Positions 27,469 to 36,068 of a stretch of 64,000 nt of DNA are shown in pieces. Under the pieces are notes generated by a model. The model saw nothing but the letters and a program-made list of their open reading frames with translations. It searched no databases and was not told where the DNA came from. Positions within the stretch are counted from its first letter, which is position 1, and every line of letters begins with the position of its first letter. A program made the position numbers and the translations under genes. This DNA comes from Thalassospira profundimaris (GTDB lineage Bacteria; Pseudomonadota; Alphaproteobacteria; Rhodospirillales; Thalassospiraceae): positions 248,001 to 312,000 of the forward strand of contig NZ_JPWI01000002.1 of assembly GCF_003326795.1 (NCBI RefSeq). Reading direction: 5' to 3'.

Positions 27469-28131
27469 TCATTTTTCTGAAAGCGCCAAGAGCTGTTCGG
27501 TGATTTTTTCGCGAACCTGCTTTAAAGCGTTGATTGCACTTTTCTGCCAATCGCTATCGAGCGCCATTTGCATGTTCTCGTTGTACTGCTCTTTGATCCT
27601 GATAGGGCCAGACTGGGTGATATTGTCGGCAGTTAAGGTTATGTCGCTGCGATTGTGTATGGTGATTTGCCAGAAGCCGGGTTCAAACCATGACCAGAAT
27701 TCCGAAATATCAACTTTGACATCGGCGGCGCTGGCGTAATTCGGATCTTCTGGTGTCAAAACACGGTATCCTGCTGCCTGGAATCCGTTTTCGACCGTTT
27801 TGGCAATGGCGTCGGCGACGGTCTTGCCTTCGGGGATCAGCACATCGCCCAAGGCCATGCCATAGGTGTTGCGTTTACGCGCATAGGCGCGGGACGTGAT
27901 CGACTTGTTATCAATTTCGTCATTGGCAAGTGAGGGGATATCCGGACTGGGCGGGTCAATCTGGAATTGACGGTTGTCGTTCACTTCCAGAATTCTGACC
28001 TCGGTCCCTTCGGCGGGGTTTTCAATGGTGTCTGGTTGTTCGATTTGAACGACACTTCGTGATGTTGCGCAAGCCCCGAGGAACGCAACGCAGCCGAGCA
28101 CTGCGAGAATCTTAAGGTGATGAAGTTTCAT
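27469..28131 (-). CDS. Putative lipoprotein (YajG-like)
   Basis: A 220-aa predicted lipoprotein. The ATG at 28131 has GAGGGG about 8 nt upstream and gives a signal peptide (LKILAVLGCVAFLGAC) with a lipobox ending in LGAC; the next residues ATSRS suggest outer-membrane sorting. The remainder has an alternating pattern (GTEVRILEVNDNRQFQ, GKTVADAIAKTVENGFQAAGYRVL) reminiscent of the YajG family, with a Trp-rich stretch SEFWSWFEPGFWQITI. The open frame continues to 28416, but that part lies in the upstream SDR gene. Confidence 0.8.
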   Translation of the reverse strand: MKLHHLKILAVLGCVAFLGACATSRSVVQIEQPDTIENPAEGTEVRILEVNDNRQFQIDPPSPDIPSLANDEIDNKSITSRAYARKRNTYGMALGDVLIPEGKTVADAIAKTVENGFQAAGYRVLTPEDPNYASAADVKVDISEFWSWFEPGFWQITIHNRSDITLTADNITQSGPIRIKEQYNENMQMALDSDWQKSAINALKQVREKITEQLLALSEK

Positions 28132-28228
28132 GATAAATCCCCTCTGAATACTGAAAATATCAGTATCCAAAGGGGAAAGGGGATGCAAATTTAAATTGTG
28201 TTTCCCGGGTGAGTATCTCGTTTTTTGC

Positions 28229-29008
28229 TTAGATCTCGCCCAGTGCATCAAGCGATTCAGGCAGGATTTGTCCGCCGTCGACGATAATGGATTGGCCGGT
28301 GATATAGGCGGCCTCGTCGGATGCAAAGAACAGGGCGGCATTGGCGATGTCCTCGACACTGCCCAGACGTTTGAGCGGGATCGAGTTCGCCATCGAGTCC
28401 AGGTAATCCTGTCCAAGATCAGCCAGACCTTCGGTCATGATATTGCCCGGCATCACGGCATTGATCGTCGTGTTATAGCGCGACAGTTCCATTGCGGCAG
28501 TCCGGATGAAACCAAGCTGACCAGCCTTGGACGCACCGTAATGCGCCCAACCGGGATAGCCGGTGACCGGACCGGTTATGGACGAGGTGATCACGACCCG
28601 GCCTTTGCCGGCTTTCTCGAAATAGGGAATGCAGGCCTTTACGCAGAGAAAGCTGCTTTTGAGGTTGGTCGACATGACCTGATCCCAGTCATCTGCACCC
28701 ATTTCAATCATTTTGACCTGCGGGAAGATACCGGCATTGGCGCACAGGATATCAATCCCGCCAAAGGTCTTTGCGGTGTATTCCGCCATGCCCATGACCT
28801 GATCCCAATCTGCGACATCACACAGAAACATATCCGCTGTACCACCGGCAGCCTTGATTTCCTCAACCGTTACGACCGCATCCTTTTCGGTGCGGGCCAC
28901 AACCATGACCTTTGCGCCCTGTTTTGCAAAGACGCTGGCGATGCCCTTGCCAATGCCCTTGGAGCCACCGGTAACGATGACGCTTTTTCCGGAAATTGAA
29001 GTCAGCAT
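28229..29008 (-). CDS. Short-chain dehydrogenase (FabG-like SDR)
   Basis: Classical NAD(P)-dependent SDR, 259 aa. Motifs: TGGSKGIG (cofactor), LCANAGIFP (NNAG equivalent), VVITSSITGP (catalytic Ser), HYGASKAGQL (Tyr-x-x-x-Lys) and a C-terminal FASDEAAYITGQSIIVDGGQ as in FabG-type enzymes. Substrate unknown. I chose the ATG at 29008 with AAGGA 6 nt upstream. It is divergent from the kinase gene at 29322; an inverted repeat lies in the shared gap. Confidence 0.9.
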   Translation of the reverse strand: MLTSISGKSVIVTGGSKGIGKGIASVFAKQGAKVMVVARTEKDAVVTVEEIKAAGGTADMFLCDVADWDQVMGMAEYTAKTFGGIDILCANAGIFPQVKMIEMGADDWDQVMSTNLKSSFLCVKACIPYFEKAGKGRVVITSSITGPVTGYPGWAHYGASKAGQLGFIRTAAMELSRYNTTINAVMPGNIMTEGLADLGQDYLDSMANSIPLKRLGSVEDIANAALFFASDEAAYITGQSIIVDGGQILPESLDALGEI

Positions 29009-29132
29009 GAGGGATCCTTTCATGAAGTCACGGCACGCCGGTCGATGCATTTGAAAAGCGTCTGACGGGTGCGTCGTCCCTGATTGTGCGGTGCGTTATG
29101 TTTTTCAGATGATCGGGGCAATTTTTCCGTGA

Positions 29133-29151
29133 TGCAACAAAAAATGTTGCA
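29133..29151. promoter_or_regulatory. Inverted repeat in divergent promoter region
   Basis: TGCAACA-N5-TGTTGCA, a perfect 7-bp dyad with an A5 spacer, in the 313-bp gap 29009-29321 between the divergent SDR and kinase genes. It lies 125 nt from the SDR start and 171 nt from the kinase start. Size and symmetry suit a repressor operator, but no cognate regulator is identified. The rest of the gap shows nothing I can name. Confidence 0.45.
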
Positions 29152-29321
29152 AGTTACACATTTTAGAGCACAATATTCACAGAAGGCCGTCTAAAACGGC
29201 TTATCCGGTGAAATGCGTGACGGATGCCTTGGGCCAATGCCGACAGTTTTCAACGGCTTTGATGGCAGTCACCCGATCAGGTTTCGAGACGGTTTCAGCT
29301 TGGGAATGAGGGAGGCCAATA

Positions 29322-30323
29322 TTGGGCGGAATTTACAATGACGAGCTGATTGCTACCCTTAAGGCTGGTGCAATATCGGTTTTGGGCGGCTGGGGTATGG
29401 GGCCTGACAGCATCGTGTCGCTTTTGACGGTTTCGGAAAACGCCACCTTCCTTGCGACCGATCCGGATACGGGTGCCAGGATGATCTTGCGGGTACACCG
29501 GCCCGGTTATCACACCCGTTCCGAAATCGAGTCCGAACTTGCCTGGATCAATGCCTTGCGCGCGGCTGACGTGGTCGATACGCCCAAACCGCGCTTGCGC
29601 AGTGACGGATCACTGGTGGCCGGTTTTGATCAGGATGGCGTTACCCGCCATGTGGTGGCCTTTGATTTCATGAAGGGCGATGAACCATCCGCCGATGATG
29701 CCTTGATCGACGGGTTTTTCAAGTTGGGTGCGATTAGTGCCCGGTTGCATGGTCATGCCCGGAAATGGTCGCGTTCGGTGAATTTTGTGCGCAAAAGCTG
29801 GACATTTGACACCACCCTTGGCGCAACACCGCATTGGGGGGACTGGCGTGCTGCTCCGGGGCTGGACCCGGACGGGCTGGCTCGTCTGGAACAGGTTTGT
29901 CGCCATCTGGATCAGAAACTTATGGCCTTCGGGATGGGGAGTGAGCGGTTTGGACTGATCCATGCGGATTTGCGTCTTGCCAACTTGCTGGCCGATGGCG
30001 ACCGGCTTGGCGTCATTGATTTTGACGATTGTGGCTTTGGCTGGTTTGGCTATGACTTTGCCGCAGCCATCAGCTTTATCGAACTGGACCCGATCATTCC
30101 GGCACTTAAGGAAGCCTGGGTGGAGGGGTATCGAACCATCGCGCCATTTTCCAAAGCAGATCACGAGATGCTCGACAGTTTCGTGATGCTGAGACGGTTG
30201 TTGCTGACGGCATGGATTGCAAGTCATCCGGAAACACCAACGGCCCAGGAAATGGGAACTGATTTCACCAGCGGAACCCTTGCGATGGCGGAAACCTATC
30301 TTGTGGCAGAGGGGATATCATGA
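29322..30323 (+). CDS. APH-family small-molecule kinase (hydroxylysine/ethanolamine kinase-like)
   Basis: A 333-aa phosphotransferase of the aminoglycoside/choline kinase fold. The catalytic loop is LIHADLRLANLLADGD and the Mg-binding segment is VIDFDDCGFGWFGYD, both intact; the N-lobe has MILRVHRPGYHT with the ATP-binding Lys replaced or shifted to Arg. The start is TTG at 29322 with GGGAGG 6 nt upstream. Its stop overlaps the next start by 4 nt. The paired PLP enzyme resembles phospho-lyases that act on phosphorylated amino alcohols, so this kinase may phosphorylate hydroxylysine, ethanolamine or a similar amine. Substrate is inferred from pairing only. Confidence 0.82.
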   Translation: MGGIYNDELIATLKAGAISVLGGWGMGPDSIVSLLTVSENATFLATDPDTGARMILRVHRPGYHTRSEIESELAWINALRAADVVDTPKPRLRSDGSLVAGFDQDGVTRHVVAFDFMKGDEPSADDALIDGFFKLGAISARLHGHARKWSRSVNFVRKSWTFDTTLGATPHWGDWRAAPGLDPDGLARLEQVCRHLDQKLMAFGMGSERFGLIHADLRLANLLADGDRLGVIDFDDCGFGWFGYDFAAAISFIELDPIIPALKEAWVEGYRTIAPFSKADHEMLDSFVMLRRLLLTAWIASHPETPTAQEMGTDFTSGTLAMAETYLVAEGIS

Positions 30324-31654
30324 CCGAGGTGCGCCCCATCCTTGATATGAATGCCTATGACATTTCTGTCCCGGGCAGAAATGACCCGGCGCGACCTGAT
30401 CTTTTAAGTCGCCGGTTGCGCAATGTCGGGGCGGCATCGGTGCTGTTTTACCGTGACCCGATTGAAATGGTATCCGCATCGGGATGCTGGATGACTGCCG
30501 CAGACGGCACCAACTATCTTGATTTCTATAACAATGTGCCCTCGGTCGGGCATTGTCATCCACAGGTGGTCAGCGCAATGGCCGACCAAGCCGCGCGCCT
30601 GAATATCAATAGTCGCTATCTGCATCAGACGGTGGAAACCTATCTGGATCGTCTCAAGGAGACGTTTCCTGATCATCTGGAAAATATCGTTCTGACATGC
30701 AGTGGCAGCGAGGCCAATGACCTTGCAATCCGGGTTGCGCAGCGTACGACCGGGGCACTGGGCATCATCGTTACCGAAAGCGCCTATCACGGGAATACTG
30801 CGGCCGTGACCGAGATATCACCATCGGCGATCAAGCGCGGCGGGCTGCCCGATCACGTGATTGCGATCCCGCCACCTGGCAAGCAGGCCTATGGCGATAA
30901 TATTGCAGCCGGTTTTGCCGATGCTGTGCATTCGGCGATTGAAACGCTGAAAGAACGTGGTTGCGGTGTTGCCGCCCTTGTTGTCGACAGCATCTTTTCG
31001 AGTGACGGGGTCTTTTCAAATCCCAAGGGCTTTTTGCGACTGGCCGTGGCGGTTGTCCATCGCGCGGGCGGGGTGTTTATTGCTGATGAAGTTCAGCCCG
31101 GATTTGGCCGGACCGGTGATGCCTTTTGGGGTTTTGCGCGTCACGATGTTGTTCCCGATATCGTTAGTATGGGCAAGCCGATGGGCAATGGTTTCCCGAT
31201 GGCGGGCATTGCGGTCAGGCCGGAATTGCTGGCCGCCTTTTGCGAGGATGTCGGTTATTTCAACACCTTTGCGGCAAGTCCGGTTGCCGCAGCCACAGGG
31301 CTTGCCGTGCTTGACGTCATTCGTGACGAGAACTTGCAAAACAATGCGACCGTGTGCGGCGCCTATTTGCGCGAAGGGTTGCAGCATCTGGCCGAGATTG
31401 ATGGTCGCATCAGTGATATTCGCGGTGCCGGTCTTTTTCTGGGAGTTGATCTGTCGGCTAACGGGGATGCGGCACAACCAAGCGGGCAACTGGTCGGGGA
31501 TGTGATCAACGCGATGCGCCGTCATCGTGTTCTGATCGGTGCAGCCGGAAAATACGGGCAGACATTGAAAATTCGTCCGCCCCTTTGCCTGAAACGATCA
31601 GAAGTCGATTTCTTTATCGAGGCACTGGGCAAGTCGCTTCGCGCCTGTGGCTAG
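30320..31654 (+). CDS. Class III PLP enzyme, phospho-lyase type (ETNPPL/PHYKPL-like)
   Basis: A 444-aa fold-type I PLP protein. Visible are CSGSEANDLAIR (phosphate cradle), ESAYHGNT, IADEVQPGFGRTG with D256, and the Schiff-base K286 in SMGKPMGNGFPMAG. The GKPMGNG-x-P motif is characteristic of the AGXT2-like enzymes ethanolamine-phosphate and 5-phosphohydroxylysine phospho-lyase, which split phosphate and ammonia from the substrate instead of transaminating. GAGGGG precedes the ATG, which overlaps the kinase stop (ATGA). An ordinary omega-aminotransferase remains possible. Confidence 0.85.
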   Translation: MTEVRPILDMNAYDISVPGRNDPARPDLLSRRLRNVGAASVLFYRDPIEMVSASGCWMTAADGTNYLDFYNNVPSVGHCHPQVVSAMADQAARLNINSRYLHQTVETYLDRLKETFPDHLENIVLTCSGSEANDLAIRVAQRTTGALGIIVTESAYHGNTAAVTEISPSAIKRGGLPDHVIAIPPPGKQAYGDNIAAGFADAVHSAIETLKERGCGVAALVVDSIFSSDGVFSNPKGFLRLAVAVVHRAGGVFIADEVQPGFGRTGDAFWGFARHDVVPDIVSMGKPMGNGFPMAGIAVRPELLAAFCEDVGYFNTFAASPVAAATGLAVLDVIRDENLQNNATVCGAYLREGLQHLAEIDGRISDIRGAGLFLGVDLSANGDAAQPSGQLVGDVINAMRRHRVLIGAAGKYGQTLKIRPPLCLKRSEVDFFIEALGKSLRACG

Positions 31655-31662
31655 ATGAGTGT

Positions 31663-32436
31663 TCAGTCGGGTTGTTTGGCCTTGATCACGCAACCGGCGG
31701 CACGAATGGTTTCACCCAGTGCGCCCAACGGCTTCTGGTCACTGACCAGAACATCCACACCATTCCATTCGCAATAGCGCGCCGGGAAGGACTGATTGAA
31801 TTTGGTGTGGTCGGCGACGATCATGCTGCGCGTGGCGCGTTCCATCATTACGGCGTAAACCTCGGATGCATCAATCATGGCGTCGCTTGCGCCGTCACCA
31901 TCAAGGCCGCTGGCCCCAAGAATTGCCCATTCCACCCGATAGTTTTCCAGAAACCGGATGGTCTGTGCACCATGCATCGCACCTTCCTGGGCGTGATAAA
32001 GACCGGGTGCCATGATCACGCGAATGGTCGGATTGATCGCAAGCACGGTCGCGACCCCGAAGGAATGCGTGATCACGGTCAGATCATTCATGGTCACAGC
32101 CAGACGCTTGGCGACATGCACCGTGGTTGCACCGGACCCGATCATGATATGGCGGGCACCGGCCAGAACCGGCATCGCCTGACGGGCAATCAGTTCGCGT
32201 TCGGCAATGTGAAGCTTGTGTCGTTCATTCAGGCCCGGCTCGCTTGATTGCCGGCGCACCGCACCGCCATAGGTCCGGTTGATCAATCCCTGCTGGGTCA
32301 GTTCGTCAAAGTCACGACGAATGGTCTCGGTCGAGACACCAAGACGTTCTGCCAGATCAATGATCCGCAAGGACGGTTCATGATCCAGTTCGCCTAGAAT
32401 GCGTTGTTGTCGCAGGGATTTTTTGTTTGCTGCCAT
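31663..32436 (-). CDS. DeoR/GlpR-family transcriptional regulator
   Basis: A 257-aa repressor type. The N-terminal winged helix (RQQRILGELDHEPSLRIIDLAERLGVSTETIRRDF) carries the DeoR signature and is followed by the sugar-phosphate-isomerase-like effector domain (IMIGSGATTVHVAKRL, WAILGASGLDGDGASD, IVADHTKFNQ). DeoR proteins usually sense phosphorylated metabolites. It ends 8 nt from the convergent phospho-lyase gene, so it may regulate the kinase/lyase pair, though from the far end. Confidence 0.92.
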   Translation of the reverse strand: MAANKKSLRQQRILGELDHEPSLRIIDLAERLGVSTETIRRDFDELTQQGLINRTYGGAVRRQSSEPGLNERHKLHIAERELIARQAMPVLAGARHIMIGSGATTVHVAKRLAVTMNDLTVITHSFGVATVLAINPTIRVIMAPGLYHAQEGAMHGAQTIRFLENYRVEWAILGASGLDGDGASDAMIDASEVYAVMMERATRSMIVADHTKFNQSFPARYCEWNGVDVLVSDQKPLGALGETIRAAGCVIKAKQPD

Positions 32437-32484
32437 GGCGCGATGATAGTGCCGATACCCTCATCGCGCCAGAGGCTTAATGCG

Positions 32485-34266
32485 TTACAATGATGACGGA
32501 TTGACCGGATTGAGGCCGAATTTCCTGCAATGTGCATGATAGCTGCTGGCAAGCTCATCAGCCCCGATCAGATTGCCGGTCTCGTCCTTGTAGGTCAGAT
32601 GATGAGTGATCGCCTGCCCCTGCCAAAGCTTTTCAATTTCGGTCCGTTCCGGGGTGGTGCGGAACCTGCCAATGAAGTCATTGATGGCACACAGCAGGGT
32701 ATAGGATGCCGGATCGGAGGCGACAGCGGCGGTGTAATAGTATGGCAGTGGCAGGATACTGCCTGGCAGGACCTCAATCCGGCCGTGCCAGGGACTTTCG
32801 GGATTGTTTGCGGCCCAGTGAAAGATCGGCTGATCAACGGCAAAGGCATCAACGGCCCCGTCGGCCAGTGCATCATGCAGGCGCGTCTGGTCGCTATAGG
32901 CGATCAGGTTGGAAAGTTTGGCAATACCACCGGGCTTGTTTTCATTGCCTGCCCAGCGAAGCCCCTGTTCTTCAAGTACCATGAAGGCGACCGGGTCGTT
33001 GATGATGCCAAGTACCTTGCCATTGAGATCGGAAAGCCGGTTAATACCGGTATTTCCCGCCCGGCGACACAGGGCGAAATTCAGATATGTATAGGTATCT
33101 GAATAGGCGACTCCCTTATAAAACTCGCTTGGGGGAAGGGCGCTCCAGACCACATCGGCGGCCGGGGTTCCGGGTTTGCTGCCAACAAACAGAAGTTCGG
33201 TCAGCAAGTCCCACGGATGTTCAACGAATTCGCACTCAACGCCCAGCCATTTCGCCAGTGCGCGTGCATAATCGGCATCAAGACCGCGCAGCGGGTCACC
33301 CGGTTTCAGGCGGAAAGACAGACCGACAAAGGCCGGTTCAATGGCGATCCGGATTTTGCCACGTGCCTTGATGTCGGCCAGCCGATCATAGGTCGGGTCA
33401 TCATGAAGATGATTGGTCTTAAGGAAGCTCGCGAGTTTCTGTTGAGCCGAGCCCGTGTCTGTAAGGCTTCCGGCAAGGTTTCTGGTATCCGTGCGGGCCC
33501 ATGTGACCTTGTTGCGGGTTCGCGCGGACGCATCCTTGCTTCCCGCAAGCAGTTCAAATACCACCTGATTATGTTCGGAGATGTCAGCCAGACGATCCGA
33601 CATATTGGCAAAGCGTTCCTGCAAGGTGGCAAGGGATGCCTCGATCTCGTTGCCCAGACTGTCAAGGTCGCTACCGATATTGGCCATGCTTTGGCGTAAG
33701 GCACAGGTCACATCGGACAGGTCGATCAGATCGACGGCCTCGTTGGTGCGTTGCATGGTACTTTGCGCCAGATTGCCGACTTCCTTGGCGACAACTGCAA
33801 AGCCGCGACCATGGTCACCGGCACGCGCCGCCTCAATCGCGGCATTAAGAGCCAGAAGCTTGATACCCTTGCCGATATCTTCAATTGCACCCAGAACCTT
33901 GTTGGCACCTTCGGCCTTGGTTTCAAGTTCCGCGCTGATGCGTTCAAGGTCGCTTCTGATGGCCTCGGTCTTGCAGGCAACGGTAGAGCGCGTGGTGTTC
34001 TGAATATCCCGGGCGACGTCGGTACTATTGGCAATTTCGCGACGGGTTTCATCAAGACCGGCGCGCAGATTGTTAGACCGGACATCGATCTCGCGCATCA
34101 GGCTGTCCTGACTTTCGCCAGCCGTGTTGGCAAATTCCAGAAGGTGCTGGATGTAATCGAGTGCGGTTGAAATACCGCGCATCAGATCTTTGATCTGTGC
34201 TTTGGCCACAACGCTACTGTTTGCGTCATCGGCGACATGATGTGCCGAAAGGACGGTCTGTTCCAT
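32485..34266 (-). CDS. Soluble methyl-accepting chemotaxis-type protein fused to a family 3 solute-binding domain
   Basis: A 593-aa protein with no signal peptide or membrane segment. Residues about 1-285 form a chemoreceptor signalling coiled coil with the conserved hairpin tip ([20 protein letters not shown] then [13 protein letters not shown], 136-168). Residues about 295-565 are a bacterial extracellular solute-binding protein family 3 domain ([54 protein letters not shown]), normally a periplasmic amino-acid binder. Here it would be cytosolic and C-terminal to the signalling part, an unusual order. It ends 48 nt from the DeoR gene. The 199-nt gap to rlmH shows no gene. Confidence 0.85.
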   Translation of the reverse strand: MEQTVLSAHHVADDANSSVVAKAQIKDLMRGISTALDYIQHLLEFANTAGESQDSLMREIDVRSNNLRAGLDETRREIANSTDVARDIQNTTRSTVACKTEAIRSDLERISAELETKAEGANKVLGAIEDIGKGIKLLALNAAIEAARAGDHGRGFAVVAKEVGNLAQSTMQRTNEAVDLIDLSDVTCALRQSMANIGSDLDSLGNEIEASLATLQERFANMSDRLADISEHNQVVFELLAGSKDASARTRNKVTWARTDTRNLAGSLTDTGSAQQKLASFLKTNHLHDDPTYDRLADIKARGKIRIAIEPAFVGLSFRLKPGDPLRGLDADYARALAKWLGVECEFVEHPWDLLTELLFVGSKPGTPAADVVWSALPPSEFYKGVAYSDTYTYLNFALCRRAGNTGINRLSDLNGKVLGIINDPVAFMVLEEQGLRWAGNENKPGGIAKLSNLIAYSDQTRLHDALADGAVDAFAVDQPIFHWAANNPESPWHGRIEVLPGSILPLPYYYTAAVASDPASYTLLCAINDFIGRFRTTPERTEIEKLWQGQAITHHLTYKDETGNLIGADELASSYHAHCRKFGLNPVNPSSL

Positions 34267-34465
34267 TTTTTAAAGCCTCGCCACTACCCAAGAGTATTTT
34301 TGATTTTGGGAATGTTTTTTTCTTATGGGGAAAGATTAGCGAGTGTGGCGTTATGTTGCAAGGCAACATACACGAAAAACGAGAGAAGTTGTTTCTTCAC
34401 TCGGTCATCAGTTGCTGTCATTGAATTTTGGAAGGTCTGGTCACGAACAGGGAAGCGTAAAGACC

Positions 34466-34924
34466 TTATTCGCGGTGGTAGGGATGATTGGTCTGGATGG
34501 CGTGGGCCCGAAACAGCTGTTCGGCGATCAATGCGCGGACCAGCATATGGGGCCATGTTGCCTTGCCAAGCGACCAAAGCGTGTTGGCGCGGGATTTCAG
34601 TGCCGCGCCATGGCCGTCTGCCCCGCCAATGGCAAAGGCGATATTTCCGGCATACTGATCCATCCAGCCTTCAAGTTTTTGCGAAAACTCGATGGAGCCA
34701 TATTCCTTGCCATGTTCGTCAAGCGCGATCAGGAAGGCGTTGTCGGGAATGACGCCAAGCAGCAATTCTGCTTCGCGGTCTTTAAGCTGATTGGGCGGTA
34801 GCTTTTTCTTTTCCTCGACTTCGCGCACGACAAATGGCCAGCGCAGTCGGGCAGCATAATGGTCAAACAGATCTTTTTCGGGCCCGGCTTTGATCCGGCC
34901 CACGGCTGCAAGGGTGATTTGCAT
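34466..34924 (-). CDS. rlmH: 23S rRNA (pseudouridine-1915-N3)-methyltransferase RlmH
   Basis: SPOUT-family methyltransferase acting on helix 69 of 23S rRNA. The length of 152 aa is standard. The knot region shows LIALDEHGKEYGSIEFSQKL, FAIGGADGH and the C-terminal WPHMLVRALIAEQLFRAHAI-QTNHPYHRE, which are signature segments. It lies 90 nt downstream of rsfS, in the common alphaproteobacterial order. Confidence 0.97.
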   Translation of the reverse strand: MQITLAAVGRIKAGPEKDLFDHYAARLRWPFVVREVEEKKKLPPNQLKDREAELLLGVIPDNAFLIALDEHGKEYGSIEFSQKLEGWMDQYAGNIAFAIGGADGHGAALKSRANTLWSLGKATWPHMLVRALIAEQLFRAHAIQTNHPYHRE

Positions 34925-35014
34925 GGTTATGATCCTGGCCGTTATGCTGCAATCGGTCAGATATGCGCCCGAATGAAACGATATCAGTCGGGCGCAGCCG
35001 GGCTGCGCGGACTG

Positions 35015-35404
35015 TTAGTACAGTCGCGCTGCCTGCTGTTTCAGTGCCGGGTTTTCAACGCCCCACATCTCTTCGATGTTGTAGAAGGCGCGGACTTCCG
35101 GACGGAACAGATGGACAATGACGTCGCCGGTATCAACCAGAACCCAGTCACCCTGTTCCTTGCCTTCTGCCGCTGCACGGCCCTGACCGGCATCCTTGAT
35201 TGCCTCGACAATATGTTCTGCCATGGAAGCCACGCGACGCGAGGACGAGCCAGTTGCAATGATCATATGATCGGCAAGAGAGGTTTTATCGGTCAGATCA
35301 ATGATGACAAGGTCTTCGGCCTTGTCGTCTTCGAGGGTACTCTTGATCAGTGCAAGCATTTCGCCAGACTGAAGAGTTTGTTTTGCGGTACCTATGGTCG
35401 CCAC
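35015..35404 (-). CDS. rsfS: Ribosomal silencing factor RsfS
   Basis: Binds ribosomal protein uL14 and blocks subunit joining when nutrients are low. Family features are clear: LEDDKAEDLVIIDLTDKTSLADHMIIATG, RRVASMAEHIVEAIK, GDWVLVDTGDVIVHLF and the FYNIEEMWG end. The start is uncertain: GTG at 35404 (129 aa) has GGA 8 nt upstream, while the ATG at 35359 (114 aa) has only a weak site; both fall in the family's range. A longer frame to 35668 lies inside nadD and was rejected. Confidence 0.93.
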   Translation of the reverse strand: MATIGTAKQTLQSGEMLALIKSTLEDDKAEDLVIIDLTDKTSLADHMIIATGSSSRRVASMAEHIVEAIKDAGQGRAAAEGKEQGDWVLVDTGDVIVHLFRPEVRAFYNIEEMWGVENPALKQQAARLY

Positions 35405-35459
35405 CTTAATGTTCCACGTGCTGGACCGGTTTGAACCGAATGCCCAGATCACCGTTTGC

Positions 35460-36068
35460 TTACACCTGCCATCTGCCTTCGGCGCGGATTGCGGTCGAAG
35501 AAGCCGGATGGCGCTTGATTGGCAGGTATACCCAGGCCGGAACATCCAGATCGGCCAGCAAACCCGCCCTGTCCATGGGAATACGCCAGCGTTCCATACG
35601 GCGCGCAGCGGTCCCGGACAATGCCTTGTTAGAATACCCCTCACGGTCGATAACCGCAATGGGAGCACGTAAAATCAACCTTTCCCACCATTTCCATTTA
35701 TGGAACTGGGCCAGGTTGTCTGCTCCCATCAGCCAAACGAACCGTGTTTGGGTAAAACGACGCTGCAAGGCTGCAAGAGTGTCGGCCGTATAGCGGGTTC
35801 CGAGCTCGGTTTCAATTGCAGAAACAACAATGCGGGGATGCTTTGCCATCATCAGTGCAGAATCAAAGCGATCTGCAAGATCGGCCATACCGGTTGTCGG
35901 CTTTAACGGGTTCTGCGGTGACACCAGCCACCAAACCGCGTCCAACTGCAGGCGTTTCAAGGCTTCCAGCGAGATATGCAGGTGCCCTTCATGGGCGGGA
36001 TTAAACGACCCGCCCAGCAATCCGACGCGTTTTGGTGCCACATGCGATCTTGGCGCAGGTACGGTCAT
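35460..36068 (-). CDS. nadD: Nicotinate-nucleotide adenylyltransferase
   Basis: Adenylates nicotinate mononucleotide in NAD synthesis. A 202-aa protein of the nucleotidyltransferase alpha/beta phosphodiesterase fold. The GLLGGSFNPAHEGHLHISLEAL segment contains the H-x-G-H motif, and the C-terminal SSTAIR corresponds to the I-S-S-T-x-I-R element. FVWLMGADNLAQFHKW is also diagnostic. Its ATG overlaps the proA stop by 4 nt. A second NAD gene, nadB, is at 42.9 kb but is not adjacent. Confidence 0.96.
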   Translation of the reverse strand: MTVPAPRSHVAPKRVGLLGGSFNPAHEGHLHISLEALKRLQLDAVWWLVSPQNPLKPTTGMADLADRFDSALMMAKHPRIVVSAIETELGTRYTADTLAALQRRFTQTRFVWLMGADNLAQFHKWKWWERLILRAPIAVIDREGYSNKALSGTAARRMERWRIPMDRAGLLADLDVPAWVYLPIKRHPASSTAIRAEGRWQV

